Assembly: GCA_013331845.1 (NCBI GenBank)
Contig: DUFR01000025.1
Location: forward strand, 1,784 to 43,002
Reading direction: 5' to 3'
From: Candidatus Aenigmatarchaeota archaeon
GTDB lineage: Archaea > Aenigmatarchaeota > Aenigmatarchaeia > GW2011-AR5
Length of the DNA: 41,219 bases
In this document: in pieces, positions 23,604-32,400 of the stretch
How the letters are laid out: each line of letters opens with the position of its first letter
Position numbering within the stretch: position 1 is the first letter of the stretch
The notes under the pieces: generated by a model
Seen by the model: the letters and a program-made list of their open reading frames with translations, nothing else
Told to the model about the DNA's origin: nothing
The model's database searches: none
Program-made: the position numbers and the translations under genes

Positions 23604-24713
23604 ATGATTGTCACGCCTTGGGAAGTCTCGGGGCATGTTGACTATGAGAAGCTCATAATGGAATTTGGCACGAGCCACATAACTAAAGGACTGCTCGAGC
23701 GGATAGAAAAGGCAGCCGGCGAGACTCATTTCATGCTTGACAGAAAAGTATTCTTTTCTCATCGTGACCTTGATTGGCTGCTGGACAAATACGAGAAGGG
23801 TGAGGAGTTTGTGCTTTACACAGGTCGCGGACCTTCTGGTGACACGCATCTGGGCCACCTGCTGCCGTGGGTTTTCACCAAATGGCTTCAGGATAAGTTT
23901 GACGTAGAGCTCTATTTTCAGATAACCGATGACGAGAAGTTTGTTGTCAAGGAGAACATGGAGCTGTCAGAAACAACAAGGCTGGGCTATGACAATGCGC
24001 TGGATGTTATTGCGCTGGGCTTTGACCCAGATAAAACATTCATATTCGTTGATACAGATTACATAAAATCGCTTTACAAGATTGCGTTGCGCGTGGCTAA
24101 GCATACAACATTTTCAACGGCCAAAGCTGTCTTCGGACTAGACAACAGCACCAATATCGGCATGTCCTTCTGGCCAGCAGTACAGGCAGCGCCATGCTTT
24201 TTGCCTTCTGTCCTGAAATACAGGAATGTTCCGGTGCTTATACCCGCTGCTATTGACCAGGATCCCTACTGGCGCATCACCCGCGACGTAGCGCCTAAGC
24301 TTGGCTACTACAAGCCCGCTGCGATCCATAGTACGTTTCTTCCTGGTTTGCAGGGGCCTGAAAGCAAGATGTCTTCGAGCAAGCCAGAGACAACTATATT
24401 CACTACTGACACGCCTGAGGACGTGAAGAAGAAAATAACCCGCGCGTTCAGCGGTGGCGGGGCTACAATAAAGGAACATAAAGAAAAGGGCGGCAATCCT
24501 GACATAGATGTGGCGTGCCAGTATCTTTACCAGATGTTCGAGCCAGACAGCAATAAGATAAAAGAATTATTTGACGGCTACAGAAGCGGCGCTGTCAGCA
24601 CTGGTGATGTCAAAGCACTGCTCATAAAAAAGGTCACGGATTTCCTGACAGAACACCAGAAAAAGAGAGAGCAGGCAAAAAAGAAGCTTGATAAATTTAT
24701 ACTAAAAGACTGA
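23604..24713 (+). CDS. trpS: Tryptophanyl-tRNA synthetase (archaeal/eukaryotic type)
   Basis: A class I synthetase of 369 residues starting at ATG 23604; AGGTGAT at 23584-23590 is the ribosome binding site, so the earlier in-frame GTG inside it is probably not the start. VTPWEVSGHVDYEKLI is the N-terminus of the archaeal TrpRS group. The HIGH motif is THLGHLLPW within GRGPSGDTHLGH, and the KMSKS motif is KMSSS. Full-length and intact. It charges tRNA(Trp) with tryptophan. Confidence 0.95.
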   Translation: MIVTPWEVSGHVDYEKLIMEFGTSHITKGLLERIEKAAGETHFMLDRKVFFSHRDLDWLLDKYEKGEEFVLYTGRGPSGDTHLGHLLPWVFTKWLQDKFDVELYFQITDDEKFVVKENMELSETTRLGYDNALDVIALGFDPDKTFIFVDTDYIKSLYKIALRVAKHTTFSTAKAVFGLDNSTNIGMSFWPAVQAAPCFLPSVLKYRNVPVLIPAAIDQDPYWRITRDVAPKLGYYKPAAIHSTFLPGLQGPESKMSSSKPETTIFTTDTPEDVKKKITRAFSGGGATIKEHKEKGGNPDIDVACQYLYQMFEPDSNKIKELFDGYRSGAVSTGDVKALLIKKVTDFLTEHQKKREQAKKKLDKFILKD

Positions 24714-24759
24714 TTCCTACAGACGTTTGACTGAAACAACCGATAGGCTTCATAAATAA

Positions 24760-24792
24760 CCTTAAATAAGTATATTTACTTATTATACTTAG
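24760..24792 (+). promoter_or_regulatory. Promoter and inverted-repeat operator of the RHH gene
   Basis: TAAGTATA (24767-24774) and TATACTTA (24784-24791) form a perfect 8-bp inverted repeat with a 9-nt spacer, overlapping the TATA-like ttaaataag and ending just before the AGGTGATATA ribosome binding site. This fits autorepression by the ribbon-helix-helix protein encoded next. Confidence 0.5.
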
Positions 24793-24800
24793 GTGATATA

Positions 24801-24959
24801 ATGACTAATATGACATTAGCCGTTCCAGACGAACTTTATGTAATTATGAAAAAGCACAGGGAAATAAAATGGAGCGAGGTTGCCAGACAGGCTTTATGGG
24901 ACAAGGCGAAAAAGTTAGAAATAGGTGACCGGAAAAGACATAGAAAAGATAAACCATAA
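24801..24959 (+). CDS. Orphan RHH/VapB-like antitoxin-type protein
   Basis: A 52-residue protein beginning [20 protein letters not shown] and continuing with a helix [18 protein letters not shown], the ribbon-helix-helix pattern of VapB/CopG antitoxins (beta strand with LAVPDEL, then the SEVARQAL helix). The C-terminus is basic (RKRHRKDKP). It has a strong AGGTGATATA ribosome binding site and a palindromic operator. No VapC-type toxin follows; the next ORF is the homing endonuclease. Confidence 0.7.
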   Translation: MTNMTLAVPDELYVIMKKHREIKWSEVARQALWDKAKKLEIGDRKRHRKDKP

Positions 24960-24984
24960 AATGAAATACAAAATATCAAAAAAC

Positions 24985-24990
24985 ATGAGA
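24985..24990 (+). other. metG: Candidate first exon of metG (ATG AGA)
   Basis: ATGAGA followed directly by a stop (TAG). Joined to 25986, it gives MRVTITSALPYVNG, a normal archaeal MetRS N-terminus. Without it the metG frame has no ATG, GTG or TTG that would include the VTITSALPY strand. The exon is inferred. Confidence 0.45.
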
Positions 24991-25985
24991 TAGTTAGATA
25001 AGGTGATTAAAATCAAAAAGATAGAAATTGCTAATGAAGATCTTATTGATTTGTATAATAAAGGGTTAAGTTCAATTAAGATAGCCAAGAAATATAATTG
25101 CTCAAAAAGAACCATATTAATTAAATTACACAAAATTGGAATTGACCTAAGAGATCCTGGATGCTTAAAGGTTCGACCTTTCAAAGAAGAACTAGAAAAA
25201 TTATATTTAGATAAAAATTTACCTACAAGAAAGGTTGCTGAGATATGTCAATGCAGTAGGTCAACAGTTCATAGAAAATTAAAGATGTATGATATCGAGA
25301 GACGTGGTTTGGCGGATGCAGAAATAAAATATCCTAGGAAATCTTTTAACGGAAGTTTAGAAGAAAAATCTTATCTAGTTGGCTTTTCTCTAGGTGACTT
25401 AAGAGCAAGAAAAATTTGGAAAAATGGAAAAACTATAAACATTGCGGGCGGAAGCACACAAATAAATCAAATTGAATTATTCGTTTCACTTTTCTCCAAA
25501 TATGGTCGAGTTTGGCATAAGCAAACAAAGAGCGGTAGATATAACGCAGAAGCTTTTTTGGATATGTCTTTTGAATTTTTTCTTGAGAGAAAGAAAAATT
25601 TAAAATGGATAAGTAAAAATCCGAGTTATTTTCTGGCATTTCTGGCTGGATTTACAGATGCCGAAGGGTCTATATTTTTGTCTAATAGACAAGCAGTTTA
25701 TAGTATAGGAAATTATGATTTAGAAATTTTGATTTTTATACAGAAAAATCTAGAAAAATATTATGGAATCGAGTCAAAAATATATTTAGATAAAAAAATA
25801 CGTATAACATCTGATGGGTATGAACGTAATAGTTTTTATAAAATTCTGAGAATTCAGAGAAGCCGTTCTTTAGTTAGTCTATTTGAACTTCTTGAAAATA
25901 ATATAAAACATCCAAAAAGATTAAACCAACTTTATTTAGCTAGAGAGAACCTAAAAACGAGGGGATTAATTTCAAAGAAAATAGA
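24991..25985 (+). mobile_element. 995-nt intervening sequence in metG encoding a homing endonuclease
   Basis: It begins TAGTTAG, ends AAAATAGA, and contains one ORF for a LAGLIDADG endonuclease. Its length is not a multiple of three and the endonuclease ORF is in another frame than metG, so it is not an intein. The first bases (ATAGTTA, 24990-24996) are a perfect complement of the start of the second exon (TAACTAT, 25987-25993), and AGA is at both borders. It is visibly more AT-rich than trpS and most of metG. No archaeal bulge-helix-bulge motif with canonical 3-4-3 geometry was found. Confidence 0.55.
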
Positions 25986-25989
25986 GTAA
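25003..25989 (+). CDS. LAGLIDADG homing endonuclease
   Basis: A 328-residue protein. Two helix-turn-helix motifs come first (about 13-45, SSIKIAKKYNCSKRTIL; about 70-95, PTRKVAEICQCSRSTVH), then two LAGLIDADG motifs: YLVGFSLGD (D132) and LAFLAGFTDAEG (E221), both with the catalytic acid, so a monomeric double-motif enzyme. It cuts a long asymmetric site and drives copying of the intervening element into empty alleles. The start is probably the GTG within AGGTGAT at 25001-25007. The end overlaps the metG second exon by a few bases. It sits where the metG N-terminus should be. Confidence 0.85.
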   Translation: MIKIKKIEIANEDLIDLYNKGLSSIKIAKKYNCSKRTILIKLHKIGIDLRDPGCLKVRPFKEELEKLYLDKNLPTRKVAEICQCSRSTVHRKLKMYDIERRGLADAEIKYPRKSFNGSLEEKSYLVGFSLGDLRARKIWKNGKTINIAGGSTQINQIELFVSLFSKYGRVWHKQTKSGRYNAEAFLDMSFEFFLERKKNLKWISKNPSYFLAFLAGFTDAEGSIFLSNRQAVYSIGNYDLEILIFIQKNLEKYYGIESKIYLDKKIRITSDGYERNSFYKILRIQRSRSLVSLFELLENNIKHPKRLNQLYLARENLKTRGLISKKIE

Positions 25990-28037
25990 CTATAACATCA
26001 GCTTTGCCATATGTGAACGGTGTAAAACATTTAGGCAATATAGCAGGATCCTTATTACCTGCGGATATTTTTCATAGATTTCTAGATATTTTCGGCATCG
26101 ATAATATTTTCATTTGCGGAACAGATGAACACGGAACTGCTGTTGAAATATCCGCGGCCGATGAGGGACTCACACCCGAAAATTATTCTGATAAATATTA
26201 TGAAATTCAAAAATCTATATATGAGAAATGGAATTTTGATTTCTCTTTCTTTGGACGTACATCATCAGAGAATAATCATAAACTGACACAGGAGATATTC
26301 CTTGCTTCTTATGAAAATGGATACATCATAGAGAAAACGCTTACTATACCACACTGCACTAACTGTAAAAGATTTCTTCCTGACAGATATACACTAGGTG
26401 TTTGTCCTGCTTGTGATTATGCAGGCGCAAAGGGCGACCAGTGCGAAAAGTGTGGACGTTTGCTGGATCCGACGGAGTTGCTGCATCCGCGCTGTGCTGT
26501 CTGTGGTCATGCGACTATTGAGTTCAAGGATGAGAAGCACCTTTTTCTGGACTTTACGGCGCTGCAGGAAAAACTTCATAAATGGATTGAAGGACAATCA
26601 TGGCCGGACAACACAAAGAATTTTGCACTGGGCTGGATAAAGGAAGGACTTAATCCCCGATGCGTAACGCGTAACCTGAAATGGGGTGTGCGTGTGCCTC
26701 TTAAAAAATATGATAATCTTGTATTTTACTGCTGGTACAACGCACCGATAGGTTATATTTCCATTACAAAAGATGCGTATGAACAAGGAAAAATCAAAAA
26801 GGACTGGAAGAGCTACTGGACTGATTCTAATATTTATCATTTCATTGGCAAGGACAACGTTCCGTTCCATACCATATTCTGGCCTGGCACGCTCATCGCT
26901 GCCCATGACCTCAAATATCAGCTGCCTCACTATGTGGCAGGCTATGAGTATCTTAACTGGGAAGGCGAAAAATTCTCCACGTCACGCGGCATTGGTCTCT
27001 TTAGCGATGAAGCGCTTGATTTGTTTCCGGCGGATTACTGGCGTTTTTACCTTGCTTCCATATTGCCTGAGAGCAAGGACAGCAACTTTGACTGGACAGA
27101 TTTCCAGAACCGCGTCAACAGCGAACTAATAGATAATTACGGCAACCTGTTTTACCGCGCGACCTATTTCATAGAAAAGAATTTTGAAGGACGCGTGCCT
27201 TTGGCACATCTGGGTGAAAAGGAAAGGGAGCTTCAGTGGCATCTTGAGAAAACAATAAATAAAGTAAAAGAACTCATTGAAGATGTTAAGCTCAGAGAAG
27301 CACTTCGTGAGATTCTTTCCCTGGCATCAGCAACGAACAAATATTTTCAGGATCAGAAGCCGTGGGCTAGCGACGATGCAGCTACCACGCTCTATACGAC
27401 TGTTAATATTCTACAGCCACTTTCCATCTTACTCAGCCCTTACATACCTGACGCCGCAGACAGGGCGCTGAAATGTCTCAATGCGAAGAAGGAGCTTTCC
27501 TCCAGATTTTCCCTGGAACCGGGACACGAAATAAAGGCAGAAATTCTTTTCAAGAAGATTGACAGTATAGAAAAGGTAAAGAAGTATAAAACCAAATACA
27601 TCAAAAAGGACTTGGCGGAAAAAACAAGTAAGTTGGAAGCAAAGGGCGCTGTTAAGGCGAATAAGAGCATAGGCAAAGAAAGTTCTGCCCTAACTAATCC
27701 TGACGCCTTAGCTATGGTAAATAATATGATGTCATTCAAGGAATTTGAAAAAGTTGACCTGCGAGTTGCTACGATAACGTCTGTAGAGGACCATCCCAAC
27801 GCAGACAAACTCTATATTCTTCAGATAGACCTGGGAAGCGAGCAGCGGCAGTTGGTTGCTGGATTGCGACTCAAATACACAAAAGAACAGCTCAGGGGCA
27901 AACAGATAATTGTTGTAACAAATTTAGAGCCGCGCGAGTTGCGGGGGACGCGTAGCGAGGGCATGCTGCTGGCGGCAGAAGACGGCACTATATTACAGCC
28001 ACTTGCCAAGGTTCCCAATGGCTCGAAGATCATGTAA
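25986..28037 (+). CDS. metG: Methionyl-tRNA synthetase, N-terminus interrupted
   Basis: A class I synthetase for tRNA(Met), including initiator tRNA. From VTITSALPYVNGVKHLGN (HIGH motif as HLGN) the protein is continuous for 683 residues. Seen: ICGTDEHGTA, a double zinc-knuckle region (CTNC, CPAC, CEKC, CAVC), the KMSKS variant KFSTSRG, and the C-terminal Trbp111/EMAP-type tRNA-binding domain (FEKVDLRVATI ... NLEPRELRGTRSEGM). Within the existing DNA the first usable start is TTG 26004, which would remove the first beta strand of the Rossmann fold. Codon composition of about the first 400 nt is more AT-rich than the rest. Confidence 0.95.
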   Translation, partial: VTITSALPYVNGVKHLGNIAGSLLPADIFHRFLDIFGIDNIFICGTDEHGTAVEISAADEGLTPENYSDKYYEIQKSIYEKWNFDFSFFGRTSSENNHKLTQEIFLASYENGYIIEKTLTIPHCTNCKRFLPDRYTLGVCPACDYAGAKGDQCEKCGRLLDPTELLHPRCAVCGHATIEFKDEKHLFLDFTALQEKLHKWIEGQSWPDNTKNFALGWIKEGLNPRCVTRNLKWGVRVPLKKYDNLVFYCWYNAPIGYISITKDAYEQGKIKKDWKSYWTDSNIYHFIGKDNVPFHTIFWPGTLIAAHDLKYQLPHYVAGYEYLNWEGEKFSTSRGIGLFSDEALDLFPADYWRFYLASILPESKDSNFDWTDFQNRVNSELIDNYGNLFYRATYFIEKNFEGRVPLAHLGEKERELQWHLEKTINKVKELIEDVKLREALREILSLASATNKYFQDQKPWASDDAATTLYTTVNILQPLSILLSPYIPDAADRALKCLNAKKELSSRFSLEPGHEIKAEILFKKIDSIEKVKKYKTKYIKKDLAEKTSKLEAKGAVKANKSIGKESSALTNPDALAMVNNMMSFKEFEKVDLRVATITSVEDHPNADKLYILQIDLGSEQRQLVAGLRLKYTKEQLRGKQIIVVTNLEPRELRGTRSEGMLLAAEDGTILQPLAKVPNGSKIM

Positions 28038-28038
28038 T

Positions 28039-28086
28039 AAGCCCTTTCAGCTCTTTTCAAAAAAGAGCTGGCAGAAAATAAGGCTT
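28039..28086 (+). terminator. Hairpin downstream of metG
   Basis: CAGCTCTTTT (28048-28057) pairs perfectly with AAAAGAGCTG (28061-28070) around CAA; an outer AAGCC/GGCTT stem (28039-28043, 28082-28086) encloses it. It starts one base after the metG stop. It is followed by GGCAG and AAAGAAACATA, words also found in the hairpin array near 3.7 kb. A terminator role is possible, but a T-run does not follow directly. Confidence 0.45.
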
Positions 28087-28183
28087 GCGGAAAAGAAACA
28101 TAACTTTCTAAAAACCCGGCGGAAAATAATTTTTCATACAATAGCTGGATAAGCTTTTTAAGAGCAGACACCACTAATTATGT

Positions 28184-28702
28184 ATGGCATATGACTTTTA
28201 CCGGCAGCTCGGCACCGGCGTGTCAAGCCTGACTTTTGGCGCGGCATTATCTATATTTGTTTATGCTGTCGCTTCTGGAATTGTATCGGGACTTCAGGCA
28301 TGGTTGCTGTTCGGCTCCTCGTTTCTGCTCATGCTGAGATTCTGGTGGAGATATAACGAGCTTTTTGTCCAGCACATACCATCCAATACGTTTTTGCATT
28401 TTTTATTTGATTTTGCCATAGCGTTCTTTGCAATACTTGCTGTGCTTTTTGTTGGCTCTATCCAGACATGGGCGCTTCTCGGAGCCCTGGCTATGATATC
28501 CAGCGCTATAAGATGCGGACTTTCCTGGGCCAGCCAAAAAGCTAACAGAGAATTGAAGAAAACCCTTATCGGCGCAATAGGAATGATGGTAATAATGGGC
28601 ATAATGTATGTGGCTGCGCCTGTTGTCAGCCATCTGACTCTGGCAGCTGTGATATTTGTTATAGTTCTGATTTTTGTTGCTTATTCTTCGCGCAGGAAAT
28701 AA
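28184..28702 (+). CDS. Integral membrane protein (about five helices)
   Basis: A 172-residue very hydrophobic protein with about five membrane segments and a short basic tail (YSSRRK). Charged residues around LRFWWRYNELFVQH and ASQKANRELKKT would be in loops. A TATA-like gctttttaaga (about 28153-28164) lies about 25 nt before the ATG. I do not recognise the family. Confidence 0.75.
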   Translation: MAYDFYRQLGTGVSSLTFGAALSIFVYAVASGIVSGLQAWLLFGSSFLLMLRFWWRYNELFVQHIPSNTFLHFLFDFAIAFFAILAVLFVGSIQTWALLGALAMISSAIRCGLSWASQKANRELKKTLIGAIGMMVIMGIMYVAAPVVSHLTLAAVIFVIVLIFVAYSSRRK

Positions 28703-28796
28703 AAAAGAGTCATGTCAATAAATTTTTGATGTATGAACTAACATCTTGATTCTTTGAATTTTACAGTATCTGGCATCGAATGCGTATTTTACAGTG

Positions 28797-29026
28797 TTAT
28801 ACAGATTTTTCTAGTTCAATGAATTCTTCTCTTGATATTTCTGCGTCACGAAGTATCTTGAGCACAATTCCAATGCTCACATCTTTTCCCGGATGAACCG
28901 GTACCGTAACAAGTGTGCCTTTAGGATTTTCATTTGTACATGGCTGCTTCTTTGACGCACTATTTAGAAACCTTTCATTGAAAGAACTTTTATCATCTTC
29001 TTTCCAGAAACAGAAGACAGTCTCAT
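28797..29026 (-). pseudogene. hicA: Decayed HicA toxin gene
   Basis: From an ATG that overlaps the hicB stop (ATGA) the frame gives MRLSSVSGKKMIKVLSMKGF and then a TAA (28964-28966) where HicA proteins have a charged residue. It continues IVRQRSSHVQM in frame, followed by a frameshift near 28930-28937, after which NENPKGTLVTVPVHPG and ISREEFIELEKSV complete a normal HicA C-terminus with stop at 28797-28799. The total length fits a HicA. Two lesions make loss of function likely. Confidence 0.85.
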
Positions 29027-29259
29027 CCCTCTACCTCTATTTTTTGCACGCCTATGAATTCGTTTTGGGATGCCTCTTGTTCCTCAAGACACATCTCTAT
29101 TACTTCCTTTATGTTTTTCATAGCTTCCTCTACTGTTTTGCCCTGGGTATAGCATCCTTTAAGGCTTGGCACTTCGGCTATGAAGAATCCGTCTTCACAC
29201 TTTTCTATGACAACTGTGAAATTATAAATTTTCTTTTTCATGCTTAAGATATAATCCAC
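29023..29259 (-). CDS. hicB: HicB-family antitoxin (partner of the decayed hicA)
   Basis: A 78-residue HicB-like protein; the likely start is the internal methionine at residue 7 (MKKKIYNFTVVIEK). GFFIAEVPSLKGCYTQGKTVEEAMKNI is the family signature. The C-terminal extension EASQNEFIGVQKIEVEG has no DNA-binding domain. The frame is intact while its toxin gene is broken, as if the antitoxin outlived the toxin. It is unlike the first HicB at 3157 except in the family pattern. Confidence 0.85.
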   Translation of the reverse strand: MDYILSMKKKIYNFTVVIEKCEDGFFIAEVPSLKGCYTQGKTVEEAMKNIKEVIEMCLEEQEASQNEFIGVQKIEVEG

Positions 29260-29376
29260 AGAGTTTATAAGGATTGTGCAATATTTTGGCTAAGACTAAT
29301 ATATTTTAATGCACTTTTTTCTCTTTCACGCTAAATTAAACTTAATATATGAAGAAAGCCAAATATGCTAAGACGA

Positions 29377-29489
29377 AAGTAAGGCAAGGACGCTAGTGCA
29401 TATACGTAGCTTTACTTAGGAAAGGTTGTAACATGAAGTGCCTATACTGCAAAACACTTCTTTTCAACACCTGCGGTGCTCGAAAATGA
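29377..29489 (+). promoter_or_regulatory. Structured leader and 18-codon ORF before the second surface operon
   Basis: AAGTAAGGC (29377-29385) pairs with GCTTTACTT (29409-29417). A ribosome-binding stretch (AGGAAAGG) then precedes an 18-codon ORF (29433-29489) MKCLYCKTLLFNTCGARK whose TGA overlaps the ATG (29486) of the large gene. Within it GAAGTG (29435-29440) pairs with CACTTC (29455-29460) and CACC with GGTG (29468-29478). ATGAA occurs at both 29433-29437 and 29486-29490. A TATA-like aacttaatatat lies near 29338-29350. Confidence 0.45.
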
Positions 29490-32400
29490 AAAAATTCATA
29501 GTTCTAGTTATCTGCGCATTGATCGGAATGCTGAGCATACCGCATGTCAGTTTGTGGAATTTCTCTGTTGGGAGCGAGACGGTGAACGCGGCGACGACAC
29601 AGAAGACTTATCCATCTAATTCTCCTGTTGTTGGAAGTGTGTGTGGCGTGGCTGGAAAAGATAAATGTTTATCCAGCAATGGCCAGTTTAGACTTGGTTA
29701 TTGTCAAGTTCCTCAATGGAAAATTTATATTCCTCTTCCAGACGAAAGTTATGATAGTTGTTTAAATCGTTGTAACCCGCGGTATGATTGCATAGAACCT
29801 TATATTGAATTAACAGCACCAATAAGCGAAACAGTCCCACGAGGAACGGTCCCATTAATAAAATCAGTGACCAATTATCCAGCTAGTGAAATATCTTCTC
29901 ATAACATAGAAGTTAACCCCGGAAATAATGGATGGACTACGATAACATGCTCTAGTAGAGCAGTTTGTGAACATAGTAATGCATATACGAATTTAATTGA
30001 TGGTACTACTGTTCAGTTTTATTCTGAAATCAGTTTGAATGATGGAACGTATATAAGGAACCCGAAGACAGGTGAATATACTTACACGCTTTCTTCAGGA
30101 ACGACATGCACAACACCTTCGCAATGCACAACTCCTCCCGCAAATGAATGTAATGGCAATGTACGAACATACTACACATCACCTGGCACGTGCACTGGCG
30201 GCAGTTGCACTTATTCACCACAAACAGAAACATGTACAACCGGCTGCACTCTGAGTGCGTGTGTAGGTGGTGCAACGCCCGCCCCGTCGCCAGGCACTGG
30301 ACTAACATTTAATCCGGCGTCTCCTATAACGGTTGCTGTCGGTGAGACATCGAGCGCAGTAACAGTTACGGGCGCGACAGGCGCGATTTCTACTGATTCG
30401 TTAACGCCTTCCGGCAAAGTAACTGTGAGTTACTCAGTCACATCGTTTACTGTTAGAGGAGATGCAGCAGGCACGGCTTCGCTCGTGATAAAAGATTCCT
30501 CTAACAAAAAGACGTCGCCTATTACAATTACTGTCAACCCTGCTGGCGGCGGCGCGCCAGGAGGATGGGGTGTACAAATAAATCCAGCTAAGCCATCTGC
30601 AGGTCAGCAATTTACCATAACTTTTAGTATTCCGTCAACTTCTGTAACTTCGTTATTATACCAAATAACAGGAGGACCAACTTCTGTGTCTATTGGAACT
30701 GCCTCAGGATGTCTTTTAAATTCAAATAATGGAATGTCATGCACAGCTTATATTGGCGCGCTTTCTGCTGGTACATACACCATTAGTAATGTCAATTATA
30801 AAGAAGGTAATAATATTCTAAAATTTTTTCAATTAAGTCCTAATCCCTATTCTTTCGAGGTTACTGCATCAGGCACGCCAGGAACAAGCACAAACCGGTG
30901 CTGTGTTTATCTTCGCGGAAGCGAGTATGAATATAAAAACGACCAGACAGAAGCCAAATGTGATGAAGAAGGCGGCTCATGGAAAACCACGAGTTGTACC
31001 AACGCCGGTAAAGAACAATGCAATGATTACTGCCGATTGAACCAGTTCGGCACCAGCGGCACCTGTTCGCTCAGTCCTGGAACGCAATCAAGGACTGACA
31101 AAGTCTGCTATGGCAATGAAAAATGTGTGTGTCAGGGCACTGCACAACAGGACGCTGCGAATGTGCCTTGCGCATCAGCGTGCTACACGGCCAGCGGTGT
31201 TACAGGCTATCTGTCGCCTGCCTACAGCACTACTGCATCATCGTTTCCTATAGGGCAGTGCACTGATAATCCACAAGCTCTTTACATGGCAATTGGCGTT
31301 GCCTCGGCTGTTGCCACGAGCGGTGCGTCATCTTCACGCCAACCTATTTCAATTGGTAATCCCGGGCAGCATGGGTGCGGCTTGGCTGAGACGTGCTGGT
31401 GCACATTTGTAAATACCGCTTCTTTTACAGCTAACACGCAAACAGCAGCGACCCTTCCTGGAACACAGACCGCAGGTACATGGACTCATCCAAATGACAT
31501 TACAGCCAGCGCGCCACGCGCAACGCCAAATGATCATGATTGCAGTGCAGCATCGAATGCGACAATAACAGCGTCGCTCGGCATTGCTGGCACAACGCAG
31601 ACGAGTGGCACTTCATCAACAACAGTGTCGCGGCTGATACAGGCAGGCGAAACTGTGACGATAACAGGAAATGTCGCAAAGTTGTCAGACACATGCAATG
31701 GCTACAACTATACCTGCACAACGATGCAGCAGCTTGGGTGCGAATTACATAACCGTGTTTTGTGGAATTCACTTAGTTACAAGGACTGTCCTGCAGGCAC
31801 CACATTGATTCCAGGTTCAGCACAAGGCGATGGCATAACACCAAACTGGAGACTGATAGCTGCTGCAGTAATTATCGCAGTGACATGGGGGGCGGCCGCG
31901 GCAGCAGCCGGGCCTTTAACTTCCGCTTTTTATACTGGTCAGACGGTTCAGGGTGCAGTATTTACTGGAGCTGTTTCAAGTGCAGTAGGTGCAGCAATTA
32001 ATGGTGCAAATTGCGGCGGAAACAACGCAAATGCAGGTACTGGCGTGGCTAATACAATAAACCAACAATGGCAGGTGGCAGCAGCTCAGGCGGCACGATC
32101 AGCAGCAGCGCAAGCAGCAGGAGATGCAGCAGCTCAGGCAGCAGCAACCGCAGCAATAAAAGCAGCTGCAGTACAAGGGGCGTCACAAGCAGCTGTAGAA
32201 GCAGCAGCAGCGCAAGCAGCGCAAGCAGCAATACAGACAGGAGCATCGTCAGCAGCAGTGCAGGCAGTAGCAAACGCAGCAGCTACAGAAGCATTAAAAT
32301 CAAGTGCAACAGAAGCAACTGTAAACGCAGCAGCTCAGACAGCAGCAAAAGGATCGTCAACAGCATTTAGTCCATATGCAGGATTTGCTGGCATTGGAAC

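Noticed and set aside
24991-25985. Intein in MetRS
   Set aside because: The element's length is not a multiple of three, it has stop codons in the metG frame, and no Hint splicing blocks are present in the endonuclease.
24980-26000. Canonical bulge-helix-bulge splice motif at the metG borders
   Set aside because: A 7-bp complementarity between the borders was found, but I could not fit the strict 3-nt bulge, 4-bp helix, 3-nt bulge geometry.
32049-32370. Leu-rich minus-strand ORF and Ser-rich plus-strand ORF in the Ala-rich region
   Set aside because: These are shadows of GCA repeats read in other frames or on the other strand.
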